DNA of 22,547 nucleotides from CALZIK01 sp046756565 (lineage in GTDB: Bacteria; Acidobacteriota; Thermoanaerobaculia; Multivoradales; JAHEKO01), in NCBI GenBank assembly GCA_046756565.1, contig JBHHWO010000075.1, positions 1 through 22,547 on the forward strand. Reading direction: 5' to 3'. The notes under the pieces were generated by a model. It was not told where the DNA came from, did no database searches, and worked only from the letters and a program-made list of their open reading frames with translations. Of the stretch, positions 1-8,122 are shown one piece after another. Position numbers and translations under genes: made by a program. Position 1 is the first letter of the stretch, and the number at the start of each line of letters is the position of its first letter.

Positions 1-21
1 ATCACTGGGACAGGACACTAG
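1..21. mobile_element. Right end of a MITE-like inverted-repeat element (partial)
   Basis: The first 21 bases are identical to bases 22101-22121, the right end of the complete element at the other edge of the window. The terminal repeat CACTGGGACAGGACACTAG occupies 3-21. The base just inside the repeat (T at position 2) matches the right end of the complete copy and not its left end, so both copies probably lie in the same orientation. The rest of this copy is outside the window. Confidence 0.75.
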
Positions 22-45
22 TATCGCTTCGAGTGTTACAGGCCA

Positions 46-1542
46 CTAGCCCATGTAGTCCCGCACCAGATTGACGACCAAGAGCACCGAAAACCCGCCG
101 TAGAAGACGACCGCCAGCGCCAGCGCCGCCAGGCGCCAACGGGGAAGCCGGAAGGGATTGACCCGCGCGAAGCGCCGGTCGGCAGCTTCCGCGTCACGCG
201 CCAGGGTCAGCATGAGCGGGATCGTGAACAGGGAGTAGACGAACATCACGATCCCGGACAAGGAACCGGCGATCTGGAGAAGCGTCGGCGCGTCCCGTAT
301 GTTGCCCACGAACAGGACGACAAGCGCAAAGGCGATCATCAGCCACAGAAAGACAAAGTAGAGGGCGCTCTCGCTCAGATACCGGCTTCGCGAACCACGA
401 ATCGAGACGACGTTCATCTTCAGAATGTCGGCCGACAGCCGAGCGACGTGGTCCAGAACGCCCACGGCGCTGGTGAAGAACACTGCGGCCACCGCCAGGT
501 AGAAGGCTATGGTCATCCCGCCGGCGGTCCGCTGCCCGATGGCCTCGCCCTCGGCCTGGAGCATCTCGAGGCCGAACGGTAGGTCCCGGCCGTACAGCAA
601 CGAGTGCGAAGCCAGCATCAGTAGGATGAGCCCGATCAGGCCCATACCCAGAAACGTGATCATGTGCTCGCGGCGAGTCACGCGCCACCAACCTTGCCAG
701 CGCTCGAGGTTGCCGTCCGTCGGCTCGAAGAAGTAACCCTCGGCGCCGACCGGAATCTCGGCGCCGGTCAGGGGACTGGTGACTCGGGGGACATGGGCCG
801 CCATCCCCATGTCCTTGTCGCGCACCCAGTGGCTGACCGCCAGGTTGATCGAGCCTCCGGCGCCACAGAACGCCAGAGCAGCGAGCAGAGTCGAAAAACT
901 CAGGTCCGGCGGCAGACTCGTCGGCACCGTGGTCAAACCCTCGCCGAGCGCGCGCACCGAGTCTCCGCCGACCACGGTGATGCAGACGATCCCCACCGCG
1001 ATCACGATGTAGAGAAGCAGGGCCTTCTCGATCCGCTCGACCGCCTGGTAGACGACCCGGGTTCCCGACAGCGCTACGCCGGTGACGATCAGGGAGATCG
1101 CGGCGATCAACTCGGGCCGCCCATCCACGACCCACGAAAGCGCCGACGCGCCACCCATGCTCCACCCGGGCCACAGCCACGGCAGTGTCGCCGCGGCCAG
1201 AAAGAACCAGGCGAGCGGCCTCCACAGACGCGTAAAGCCGGTGACGACGGTCTCGCCGGTGGCGATCGTGTATCTCGCGAACTCGGTGTTGAGGACATAT
1301 TGAAGCGAGAACGCGATCAGCGCCGGCCACAGGAGAGTGAAGCCGTACTTCATCGTGATGCCGGGCCAGAAATACGTCTCGCCCGAGCCCAGAGACGTGG
1401 CCAGAATGATCACGCCGGGGCCGAGCAGCAGCCACAGCGGGCGGGGCTCAGGGAGGTCCCGGATCTCGACGGCGGGAAGATTCCGCGATAGAAGCCGTGG
1501 CACCTTCGTTTCGACCTGGCTCTGGTTCTCTTCTCGCGCCAC
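46..1542 (-). CDS. Nramp-related membrane transporter lacking canonical metal-binding motifs
   Basis: This 498-aa protein has about eleven hydrophobic segments and the Nramp/SLC11 fold signature: a GPG at residues 41-43 opening the first membrane helix. Canonical Nramp proteins carry DPGN in helix 1 and a MPH motif in helix 6. Here the helix-1 position reads GSGE (residues 52-55) and the helix-6 position reads AGGSINL (about 228-234), so the Asp, Asn and Met manganese/iron ligands are absent. It probably belongs to a divergent Nramp branch whose substrate cannot be read from sequence. The start is GTG at 1542, with no clear Shine-Dalgarno; a GTG at residue 14 is an alternative. The gene is divergent from the ketopantoate reductase, with 86 bp between the starts. 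The family call is firm and the substrate is unknown. Confidence 0.85.
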   Translation of the reverse strand: MAREENQSQVETKVPRLLSRNLPAVEIRDLPEPRPLWLLLGPGVIILATSLGSGETYFWPGITMKYGFTLLWPALIAFSLQYVLNTEFARYTIATGETVVTGFTRLWRPLAWFFLAAATLPWLWPGWSMGGASALSWVVDGRPELIAAISLIVTGVALSGTRVVYQAVERIEKALLLYIVIAVGIVCITVVGGDSVRALGEGLTTVPTSLPPDLSFSTLLAALAFCGAGGSINLAVSHWVRDKDMGMAAHVPRVTSPLTGAEIPVGAEGYFFEPTDGNLERWQGWWRVTRREHMITFLGMGLIGLILLMLASHSLLYGRDLPFGLEMLQAEGEAIGQRTAGGMTIAFYLAVAAVFFTSAVGVLDHVARLSADILKMNVVSIRGSRSRYLSESALYFVFLWLMIAFALVVLFVGNIRDAPTLLQIAGSLSGIVMFVYSLFTIPLMLTLARDAEAADRRFARVNPFRLPRWRLAALALAVVFYGGFSVLLVVNLVRDYMG

Positions 1543-1551
1543 TCGTGCCGC

Positions 1552-1580
1552 AGGGTAATGACCGCGGATACCGCCGTCAA
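1552..1580 (-). promoter_or_regulatory. Candidate sigma70 promoter for the Nramp-related gene
   Basis: On the minus strand TTGACG (1575-1580) is separated by 17 bp from TACCCT (1552-1557). The expected transcription start falls only a few bases before the GTG at 1542, so the mRNA could be nearly leaderless, in line with the missing Shine-Dalgarno. The -10 match is weak. Confidence 0.3.
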
Positions 1581-1628
1581 GAAGCGACCGGCACGAACCG
1601 GCGACACCGCGCGTGATACATCTATGCC

Positions 1629-2567
1629 ATGGCAGAAACTCAGCGGGGCGAGGGGCAGCCGTCGGTCGCCGTAGTTGGTGCCGGCGCCGTCGGATCCTTT
1701 TTCGGAGGCATGCTGGCCCGAGCCGGCGCGTCGGTCACGCTCCTGGGCCGGCCGGGAGCGACAAGCCCTCATCTCGACGCGACTGCGCGTCAAGGGCTGA
1801 CGATCGATGGAATCGAAATTCGCGAGGTCATCCCAGTCGCGGTAAGCCGGAATCTCGAGGATCTCCAACAGGCCGATCTGGTCCTGTTCGCGGTCAAGAC
1901 CCTGGACACCGAAACGGCGGCGCGATCGATCGCTCCGCACCTCGGGCCCCGAAGCGTCGTCGTCAGCCTTCAAAACGGCGTCGACAACGTCGAGCGCATG
2001 CTCGCCGAGGGCGTACGAGCGCTGCCATCGGTGGTCTTCGTCGCTGCCGAGATCGAGACGGCCGGAACGGTACGCCACCGGGGTCGCGGCGATCTGATCC
2101 TGGGCCCGGGGAACGACCCGGCCGCGGCCGCCGCCGTGTCCGAACAGTTCGAAGCGGCCGGCGTCCCCTGCCCCGTATCCACGAACTTCGCCCGGGAGCA
2201 ATGGACCAAGCTCATTATCAACGCGATGGCCAACGCCATCAGCGCGCTGGGCGGAGCCTCCTATCGCGCTCTGGCCGACTACCGGCCCACCTGGGAGCTC
2301 GCGGTAACCGCGGCGCGCGAAGCCGCGGCAGTAGCAGAGCGGCTCGGTGTCGAACTGGACGTCGGGGAGGTCATCCAGTCGGCCCACGGCATCGCGATGA
2401 CGGTGGGCGATGCGACCTCCTCGATGGAGCAGGATATCGCCCGTGGCCGGCGTACCGAGATCGGCTCGCTCAACGGCTTCATTTCGCGGCGCGGTGCCGA
2501 GCTCGGCGTCCCGACGCCGACACACGACGCCCTCGCGGCCCTGGTGGGTCTGAGAGAGCACCGGTAG
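1629..2567 (+). CDS. panE: 2-dehydropantoate 2-reductase (ketopantoate reductase)
   Basis: The 312-aa product is close to the usual length of PanE/ApbA proteins (about 300). It should reduce 2-dehydropantoate to pantoate with NADPH in the cytoplasmic pantothenate/CoA pathway. The Rossmann nucleotide loop GAGAVG is at residues 17-22. The C-terminal helical domain carries the conserved Lys in TKLIINAMANAISAL (K194) and the substrate-side Glu in RTEIG (E277), preceded by SMEQDIARG. These match the catalytic Lys and Glu known for the family. The ATG at 1629 has no strong Shine-Dalgarno. No other pantothenate gene is nearby. Paralogues of this family can act on other 2-oxo acids, so the exact substrate is an inference. 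Confidence 0.9.
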   Translation: MAETQRGEGQPSVAVVGAGAVGSFFGGMLARAGASVTLLGRPGATSPHLDATARQGLTIDGIEIREVIPVAVSRNLEDLQQADLVLFAVKTLDTETAARSIAPHLGPRSVVVSLQNGVDNVERMLAEGVRALPSVVFVAAEIETAGTVRHRGRGDLILGPGNDPAAAAAVSEQFEAAGVPCPVSTNFAREQWTKLIINAMANAISALGGASYRALADYRPTWELAVTAAREAAAVAERLGVELDVGEVIQSAHGIAMTVGDATSSMEQDIARGRRTEIGSLNGFISRRGAELGVPTPTHDALAALVGLREHR

Positions 2568-2604
2568 CCGCGGCCTGATCCCGCTTCCGCTCCCGGCCGG
2601 CCAA

Positions 2605-2633
2605 TTGCACTGCCGTAATTATCAAAGTAACAT
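2605..2633 (+). promoter_or_regulatory. Candidate sigma70 promoter upstream of the decarboxylase-like gene
   Basis: TTGCAC (2605-2610) and TAACAT (2628-2633) are separated by 17 bp in a locally AT-rich patch between two GC-rich genes. The predicted transcription start is about 27 bp before the GTG at 2667. Confidence 0.4.
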
Positions 2634-2666
2634 TAGCCCTCAGAGGCGCCCGGACCGGCTGACCGG

Positions 2667-3620
2667 GTGGCGGCTTTGGTGGAGGAAGTAGCCCAGCGCA
2701 AGATTAGGGCGCGGTGGATGACCGCCGGGGTGATCGTCATTTCGGTGATCGCGCTAGGCGCCGCAATCTGGTGGCACCCGAAGGCCGACGAATTTCTGGG
2801 CCCGGCCGATTTCTCGGGGCAACCGATTCCACCGCCGGCTAGCTCCTCCTCGGTGGGACAAACGACCTTCAACGGGGTCCTGACCTTCACAAACGTCGAC
2901 CGCACGATGGTCGCCAAGCTCTTGCCGCCCGGCTACTCGCTGGCGAAGAACCTCTCCTTCTGGCTGAAGACCAAGCACCCCGTTGCGTTGCTTTTCGGAG
3001 ACCAGACCGACGGTCGGCAGTTTGTCGCCGGACAGCCGGTGCCGGTGCTTCCCGCCGACCGAGTTCACTACAGCGAGACGATTCTCGCGATCCCGTTCGT
3101 ACAGAAGACGAACGACGTGGGCTGGCACACCTACATCGTGCGGATGTACCTGGACAATCAGATCGCGGTCAATGGCGGCGCTCTCTACGGCTACAAGAAG
3201 AAGTTCACCTGCCTCGACTGGACCGGAAAGAAGGTAGAGATCTGGCGCCAGTCGGCTGTCTGTCCACCTACCTACCTCGGATCGAAGCAGGAGCTCCTGA
3301 CCGGCGACTTCCGGTTCACCGGCGTCTGGCTGGACGGCAGCGCCGCGATGAGCCAGCTGGCGAACTTCGACGACATGTTCGCGATCTGGACAACCCGCAT
3401 TCTGGGACGGACCGCAATTGGGACATCGGTGTGCTCATACTTCGAGTGGGATCTCGCCAATGCTCGCGTCTCGCGGGCAAAGACCAGCTACGAGCTACCG
3501 ACGCCGCCTACCTCAAAGATGACCGCCTGGCCCGGATTGGGAGATCTCGACAGCGTCAAGCTCGGCGCGGTCGCTGTCCGCGGGCTACGCTGGCGACTGG
3601 CCTTGCCGTTCTCCTGCTAG
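2667..3620 (+). CDS. Membrane-anchored protein resembling acetoacetate decarboxylase
   Basis: The product has 317 aa with a GTG start; an in-frame ATG at 2718 (residue 18) is a possible alternative. One hydrophobic helix spans roughly residues 18-36 (MTAGVIVISVIALGAAIWW), so the body is probably exported and tethered. The central region resembles the acetoacetate-decarboxylase-like fold: a segment ending GGALYGYKKK (lysines 177-179) is reminiscent of the family's GFPKK catalytic-lysine motif, and it follows a substrate-cage-like stretch. Cysteines in FTCLDW and SAVCPPTY could form a disulfide outside the cytoplasm. It may share function with the upstream panE-like gene, but a 99-bp gap with its own promoter candidate argues for separate transcription. 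The family assignment comes from motif memory and is moderate to weak; the reaction is unknown. Confidence 0.6.
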   Translation: MAALVEEVAQRKIRARWMTAGVIVISVIALGAAIWWHPKADEFLGPADFSGQPIPPPASSSSVGQTTFNGVLTFTNVDRTMVAKLLPPGYSLAKNLSFWLKTKHPVALLFGDQTDGRQFVAGQPVPVLPADRVHYSETILAIPFVQKTNDVGWHTYIVRMYLDNQIAVNGGALYGYKKKFTCLDWTGKKVEIWRQSAVCPPTYLGSKQELLTGDFRFTGVWLDGSAAMSQLANFDDMFAIWTTRILGRTAIGTSVCSYFEWDLANARVSRAKTSYELPTPPTSKMTAWPGLGDLDSVKLGAVAVRGLRWRLALPFSC

Positions 3621-3736
3621 AGAGATTGCTCACTCGACGCGGCAGCGAAAAGCGCCGCCCTCGACGTCCACCGTGCCGTCGCCTTCGGTAGCGGCCAGAC
3701 TCCGGCGGAATCCCGCATGTTCGAGTCCTGACCCCG

Positions 3737-6700
3737 TCAGCGCCAGGACGAGAAGCTGTCGAGGTCGACCGAGCCGGCGGCTCCCGCCAAGCTGCCGTCG
3801 ACCGCGCCGATCGCCACAGCGTCGATGCGGCGCGTACCGTTCGCGAGTCCCGAAAGAGCACCGGAAGCGGCTCCATCGATCGTGAGCGCGAGCGAGCCGG
3901 TACCGGCGGCGGCCTTCCACTCGAGCCGGAGGCGATGCCAGCCCGCGGTGATTGCGGCCTCCTGTCCCGATGGCGTCGTCGCGAACGAGCCGTCGTCCCT
4001 GCGAGCTTCGAGGAAGGCCTCGTGCCCGCCGCCACCGTCCGATTGCAGGACGAGCCGGAAGGTGACCTCTTCGGTGTCGGACAGCCCAACCAACAGCTCC
4101 AGGCGGTCCGTAGGCCCGAGGGTCAAGGCATCGAGCCGAAGGTCGAGCTCGGCGGCGTAGATCGCCTCCCCTTCGGGCGACTCGTCCCGGACCCAGGCGA
4201 ATGGCGTGAGAGTCGGGTCGACTTCGACCGTCAAGTCGCCGCTCACTCCAAAGCCTGCCCCCAGGCCGACAAGCTCCCCCGCGCGCAGGGTGGCGCCCGG
4301 GGGTTCTACCTCGACACCCTCGGCGGTGAGCTCCCGACACGCTTCGCGAACGCCCTGGATCGTTGTCGGTGGCGGGGTGATCGCTTCGAAATCGGCCGAC
4401 GCGCATGTGGTCCCGGCCTGCGCCCTGAGACCCAGGGTTCGGACCCGGCTTGCAGCACCCAGGACCTGAACGAAACCAGCGTGCTCGCTCCAGGCGGAAA
4501 TGCTGCCAGACTCGAATCCGTCGGCGAAGATCCAATCGACGCTCGGCGGCGGCAGCGCCGCCAGCTCCGCGAACGACAACGCGCGATCGTAGACTCGGAC
4601 GTCGTCGATCTTGCCCTTCCAGGGCTTCGAGGCCGGCTCGATCGGGTTTCCACCGATCCAGACCGGGACCCCCGGGTTGGCCCTGATGGCGCCCGACTTG
4701 GCGGTTTCGCCGACCTCGGCGCCGTTCAGAAACAGCCTCATCGTCGCACCGTCGTACACCGCCGCGGCGTGCACCCACAGGTTCTCCGCCAGATCGCCGT
4801 CCGAGGCGATCAGGGTCGTTGTCGTGCCTCCGGACTTCAAGCGGAACCGAAGCCGGGTCCCACCCTCGCTCGAGATCGTGCTCAGCATGAAGTAGTGGTC
4901 GGCCTCGGCGGTGCCGGTCGACTTCGAGAACACCCGGCAGTCGTGCGAGGAGCAGTTGGAGAGGTTCTCGGGATAGATCCAAGCAGCGAGCGTCAGCGCC
5001 GAGCCCGAGACGTCGAAGCTCCCGGCATCGACATAGTCATCGATGCCGTCGAAGGCCAGTGAGCCGCCCGACGCCTCCGGCATCCGCAGCGTACCGTTGA
5101 TCAAGAAGCCCGTGTTTCCATTGCCGGAAGCGTCGAGAGCCACCAAACCTGCGCCCTCGTCGAACGGCCAGCGCGCGACCAATCCGGCTGTCGGATCTCC
5201 CGCTCCGAGGCCGAACATCGCCGTCGTCCCCGTCGCGATCGAATTCCCGGCCAGGTCCTGAACGCCGTCGATCGTCAACGTGTAACCGGTTCCGGCGGCG
5301 AGTGTCGAAGTCGTCAGGGTCACCGAGTGTTGATTCGCGGCGAGCTCAGCGGCGCTCACCGTAACCTCATCCGAGATCGCATAGTCGGAGGTGTTCTCCG
5401 CCGAGGTCGTCTCGAGCGGCTCACTGAAGTCCACCACCACCTCGGTCGCCGTCCCGAGCGCGGACACCGAGACGACCGTCGGCGGTGTCGAGTCAATCGT
5501 CGGGCCGTCATCTATGGCCAGGTTCTCGTAGATCACGAGACTCTTTTTGGTCCAACCGACCGAGATGATGTCGAGGTCGCGATCCAGGTCCATGTCGACC
5601 AGGATGGTCCCGTCGTGGTGATCGATGGCCGCGGAGGTTCCACTGTCGACCACGTGGCTCGTCCACGCCGTCCCGCTGCCGTTGTTGGCGTAGATCGAGA
5701 CCTCGCCGCTGCCCTTGTGGGCGCCGCCCACCACATCGACGTCTCCGTCGCCGTCTAGGTCTCCGACGTCGACGCTGAAGTAGTCGAAGTCGGTGGCGAT
5801 GCCGTGCTCGGTCCAGGTGCCACCGGAGCCGTCGTTCTCGCCCCAGACCAGAGTCGAGGCGAACTCGACGCCGATCACCACGTCGAGATCGCCGTCGGCG
5901 TCGACGTCGGCCAGAGCCACACGGTCCGGTACCCCGCCGCCGCTCAAGCTGATGCCGCTCTGGGTCGAAAAAGCTCCGCCGGCATCCTGCCGCAGCCAGG
6001 AGGTGCCCAGGTGAACGTCCAGGTCGCCGTCTCCGTCCAGATCCCCCAGGGGCACCTGCTCCTGGTTGGTGGTGGCGCTCAGGACCGTGAGCGGCCAGGC
6101 GGTCGTGGTCGGATCGTCCGGCACCGAGAGCATCGCGGTGCCCGAGCCGCCGTTGTGCCACGAAAGGACCACCTCCTCCTGGCCCCCGCCTCCGGATCCA
6201 ACGATCAGCTGCGACAGGCTGACGCCCTGGAGGAAGTCTCCGGCCGTCGCAGTGTTCGTGATGTCGAAGTTGGTGAAGGTGCCCGCGCCGTCGTTGCGCG
6301 CCCAGGAGAAGTCTTCGCCACCGACCTGACCGTCGGTTCCGAGGATGTCGAAGTCCCCATCGTTGTCGAAGTCGTGAACCACCGCCATGTTGTTGAGCGG
6401 GGCACCGATCGTCTGCCGAGTCCAGGTCCCGCCGAGAGCCCCGGGATTCGGGTACCACCAGCCACCCGTCACGAGATCCGGCAGCCCGTCTCCGTTCAGG
6501 TCCTTGCCGTCGACGAAGACCGCATTCCAGGGCAGAGACGTCTCGACGATGTGCCGGTTCCAGGAGCCGAGCGCGAGTGGCGAGGTCGTATTCTCCCACA
6601 TCTCGATCACCGCCGAGTTGGGCGCGCCGTCGTTCCAGTTGGCGCCGAAAAGGTCCAGGTCACCGTCGCCACCGATGTCGCCCACGCGAAGGTTGTGTGA

Positions 6701-7714
6701 GCCCGACTCGGCCACGACCTGCTGTGACCAGGTCGTGCCCTCTCCGTCGTTGAAGTAGACCGAGACCTCGTCCGGGTTCGACGACTGGTGCATCTCGGCG
6801 GTGACCAGATCCAGGTCGCCGTCATGGTCCATGTCGGCGGCCTTGAAGGTGTGGAGAAAGGTCACCGACGCGTCGATCGAATGCTCGGTCCAGGGCCCGT
6901 TGACCGGATCGATCGCCTCGTACCAGGAGAGCTTGCCCGCGCTCTCGGACGGCCCCAGGATCACGTCGTTGTCGCCGTTGCCGTCGACGTCGGCGATCGT
7001 CACGCCAGTGTCGTCGACGAACGTCGCGTCGATCGTGTGCGACGTCCAGCTCGTCGGCGTCACCTGACGGATCCAGAAGCCGTTGTGCGCCACATCGAGG
7101 TCGCCGTCGCCGTCCAGATCCCCGAGCGCCGTGCCCTCGCCCGTGCCCGACGGCAGCGAGACCCGTGTCCAGACATTCGCGGGGCCTTGCCGCCAGAACG
7201 AGGTGTCGTTGCCGTTCTTCTTCCGCGAAACGACATCCAGATCACCGTCCGGCTCCATGTCGGCGAGCTCTACATCGTGGTGATTGGCGCCTGCCCCTCC
7301 TATCGTGTGCTCGGTCCAGGTCGCCGGCCGCGGATCCAGCCCCGGCCGCGGGTTCTCGTACCACTTGAGCGCCGAGCCGTCCGGAATCACGACGTCGAGA
7401 TCCCCATCGCCATCGACGTCCCCGGCCTGCATGTCCGTCGTCCATGAGCCCGTCGCGCGGATCGTGTGTTTCGTCCAGGCCGGGTACTCGTACCAGAACA
7501 TCCCAGCGCCGTTCGAGCTTGCGGCCAGCGCGTCCAGAAAGCCGTCGCCGTCGATGTCCCCGAGCGTCTTGCAGTGGGGGTTCGTCGGATTCGAAGCGTC
7601 AATCACGACCTTCGTGAACGTCAGCGCCGCCGAGGCCGGCGCGGCAAACCCCACCCAGGCTACGCCGACGATCGAGAACCGAAGCGAGCGGCCGGCGGCC
7701 TGGATGCGGAACAT
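3737..7714 (-). CDS. Large secreted FG-GAP/VCBS-repeat, Ig-like and LamG protein
   Basis: This 1325-aa protein begins with a signal peptide (about residues 1-29, ending APASA). Residues about 30-735 hold many FG-GAP/VCBS repeats, visible as recurring D-x-DGDGDLDV calcium-binding-type loops, as in integrin-like beta-propellers. A Big_5-type Ig-like domain follows (about 742-835, starting PPTVVSVSA), then a LamG/concanavalin-like domain (about 842-1054; WPFDEG, DGIDDYVD, VRVYDRAL). Next comes a junction motif FADGFESG (about 1063-1070), then a 'coat-hanger' type segment (ACRELTA, LVGLGAGFGV) and a last beta-rich domain ending DSFSSWR. No catalytic site is apparent; a role in surface adhesion or polysaccharide binding is inference. 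The ATG at 7714 lacks a clear ribosome binding site. The gene stands alone and converges on the decarboxylase-like gene. Confidence 0.88.
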   Translation of the reverse strand: MFRIQAAGRSLRFSIVGVAWVGFAAPASAALTFTKVVIDASNPTNPHCKTLGDIDGDGFLDALAASSNGAGMFWYEYPAWTKHTIRATGSWTTDMQAGDVDGDGDLDVVIPDGSALKWYENPRPGLDPRPATWTEHTIGGAGANHHDVELADMEPDGDLDVVSRKKNGNDTSFWRQGPANVWTRVSLPSGTGEGTALGDLDGDGDLDVAHNGFWIRQVTPTSWTSHTIDATFVDDTGVTIADVDGNGDNDVILGPSESAGKLSWYEAIDPVNGPWTEHSIDASVTFLHTFKAADMDHDGDLDLVTAEMHQSSNPDEVSVYFNDGEGTTWSQQVVAESGSHNLRVGDIGGDGDLDLFGANWNDGAPNSAVIEMWENTTSPLALGSWNRHIVETSLPWNAVFVDGKDLNGDGLPDLVTGGWWYPNPGALGGTWTRQTIGAPLNNMAVVHDFDNDGDFDILGTDGQVGGEDFSWARNDGAGTFTNFDITNTATAGDFLQGVSLSQLIVGSGGGGQEEVVLSWHNGGSGTAMLSVPDDPTTTAWPLTVLSATTNQEQVPLGDLDGDGDLDVHLGTSWLRQDAGGAFSTQSGISLSGGGVPDRVALADVDADGDLDVVIGVEFASTLVWGENDGSGGTWTEHGIATDFDYFSVDVGDLDGDGDVDVVGGAHKGSGEVSIYANNGSGTAWTSHVVDSGTSAAIDHHDGTILVDMDLDRDLDIISVGWTKKSLVIYENLAIDDGPTIDSTPPTVVSVSALGTATEVVVDFSEPLETTSAENTSDYAISDEVTVSAAELAANQHSVTLTTSTLAAGTGYTLTIDGVQDLAGNSIATGTTAMFGLGAGDPTAGLVARWPFDEGAGLVALDASGNGNTGFLINGTLRMPEASGGSLAFDGIDDYVDAGSFDVSGSALTLAAWIYPENLSNCSSHDCRVFSKSTGTAEADHYFMLSTISSEGGTRLRFRLKSGGTTTTLIASDGDLAENLWVHAAAVYDGATMRLFLNGAEVGETAKSGAIRANPGVPVWIGGNPIEPASKPWKGKIDDVRVYDRALSFAELAALPPPSVDWIFADGFESGSISAWSEHAGFVQVLGAASRVRTLGLRAQAGTTCASADFEAITPPPTTIQGVREACRELTAEGVEVEPPGATLRAGELVGLGAGFGVSGDLTVEVDPTLTPFAWVRDESPEGEAIYAAELDLRLDALTLGPTDRLELLVGLSDTEEVTFRLVLQSDGGGGHEAFLEARRDDGSFATTPSGQEAAITAGWHRLRLEWKAAAGTGSLALTIDGAASGALSGLANGTRRIDAVAIGAVDGSLAGAAGSVDLDSFSSWR

Positions 7715-8122
7715 CGGACCACAGGCTTACTACGAAGCCCGCGGAATCGGCAATGTTCTCCTCCGCAGCGCCGCGAGCCCGCTGCAGGGTCACAGCTCAC
7801 CCAAGACAGACTTCTAGCCTAGTCCCCGGGCAGAAAGAAGCCCTGAGCCTTGGGCACTCCGCGCTTCCCCAATCGGCGGCCGATGACAGGACAGGCCTCG
7901 GTCGAGAAGAACTCGACACTAGATGCACGAAAACTTGTTTTCATACTCTGCCTCTTTCGTCATTTGACGCTCTGGCTGGTTCGTAGTGTTCTGTGGAGTC
8001 GTGGTCACCGACCGACCACGCGAGCAGTTTTCTGCCAGTGGCGCCGACTCTGCCCAGACCCCGCCGGGTGGAATTCCCCCACTCGGCCGAGTAGAACGGC
8101 GCTTCGCTACCTTCGAGTCGAG
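7715..8122. other. Intergenic region upstream of the FG-GAP gene and downstream of efp
   Basis: This 408-bp stretch shows no convincing gene. It contains several short dyads: GTCGAG-N5-CTCGAC (7901-7917), a perfect 14-bp palindrome GAAAACTTGTTTTC (7929-7942), a 7-bp stem with a 7-nt loop (8001-8021), and ACTCGGCCGAGT near 8080. None is followed by a clear U-run, so no intrinsic terminator for efp is called. The AT-rich patch around 7920-7960 is the likeliest place for a promoter driving the leftward FG-GAP gene. Confidence 0.4.
7929..7942. promoter_or_regulatory. 14-bp perfect palindrome, possible operator
   Basis: GAAAAC-TT-GTTTTC is a perfect palindrome in an AT-rich island about 215 bp upstream of the FG-GAP gene start. 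It could be a protein-binding site or chance; nothing in the sequence names a regulator. Confidence 0.25.

Noticed and set aside
1410..2561. Long minus-strand frame opposite panE
   Set aside because: Arg/Gly/Asp-rich composition typical of an antisense shadow in a GC-rich gene; the plus-strand PanE has all family motifs.
3630..4982. 450-aa minus-strand frame overlapping the end of the FG-GAP gene
   Set aside because: It is a shifted frame of the FG-GAP/LamG gene. Its last 35 residues (after 3737) look mildly coding-like, but there is no start and no family match.
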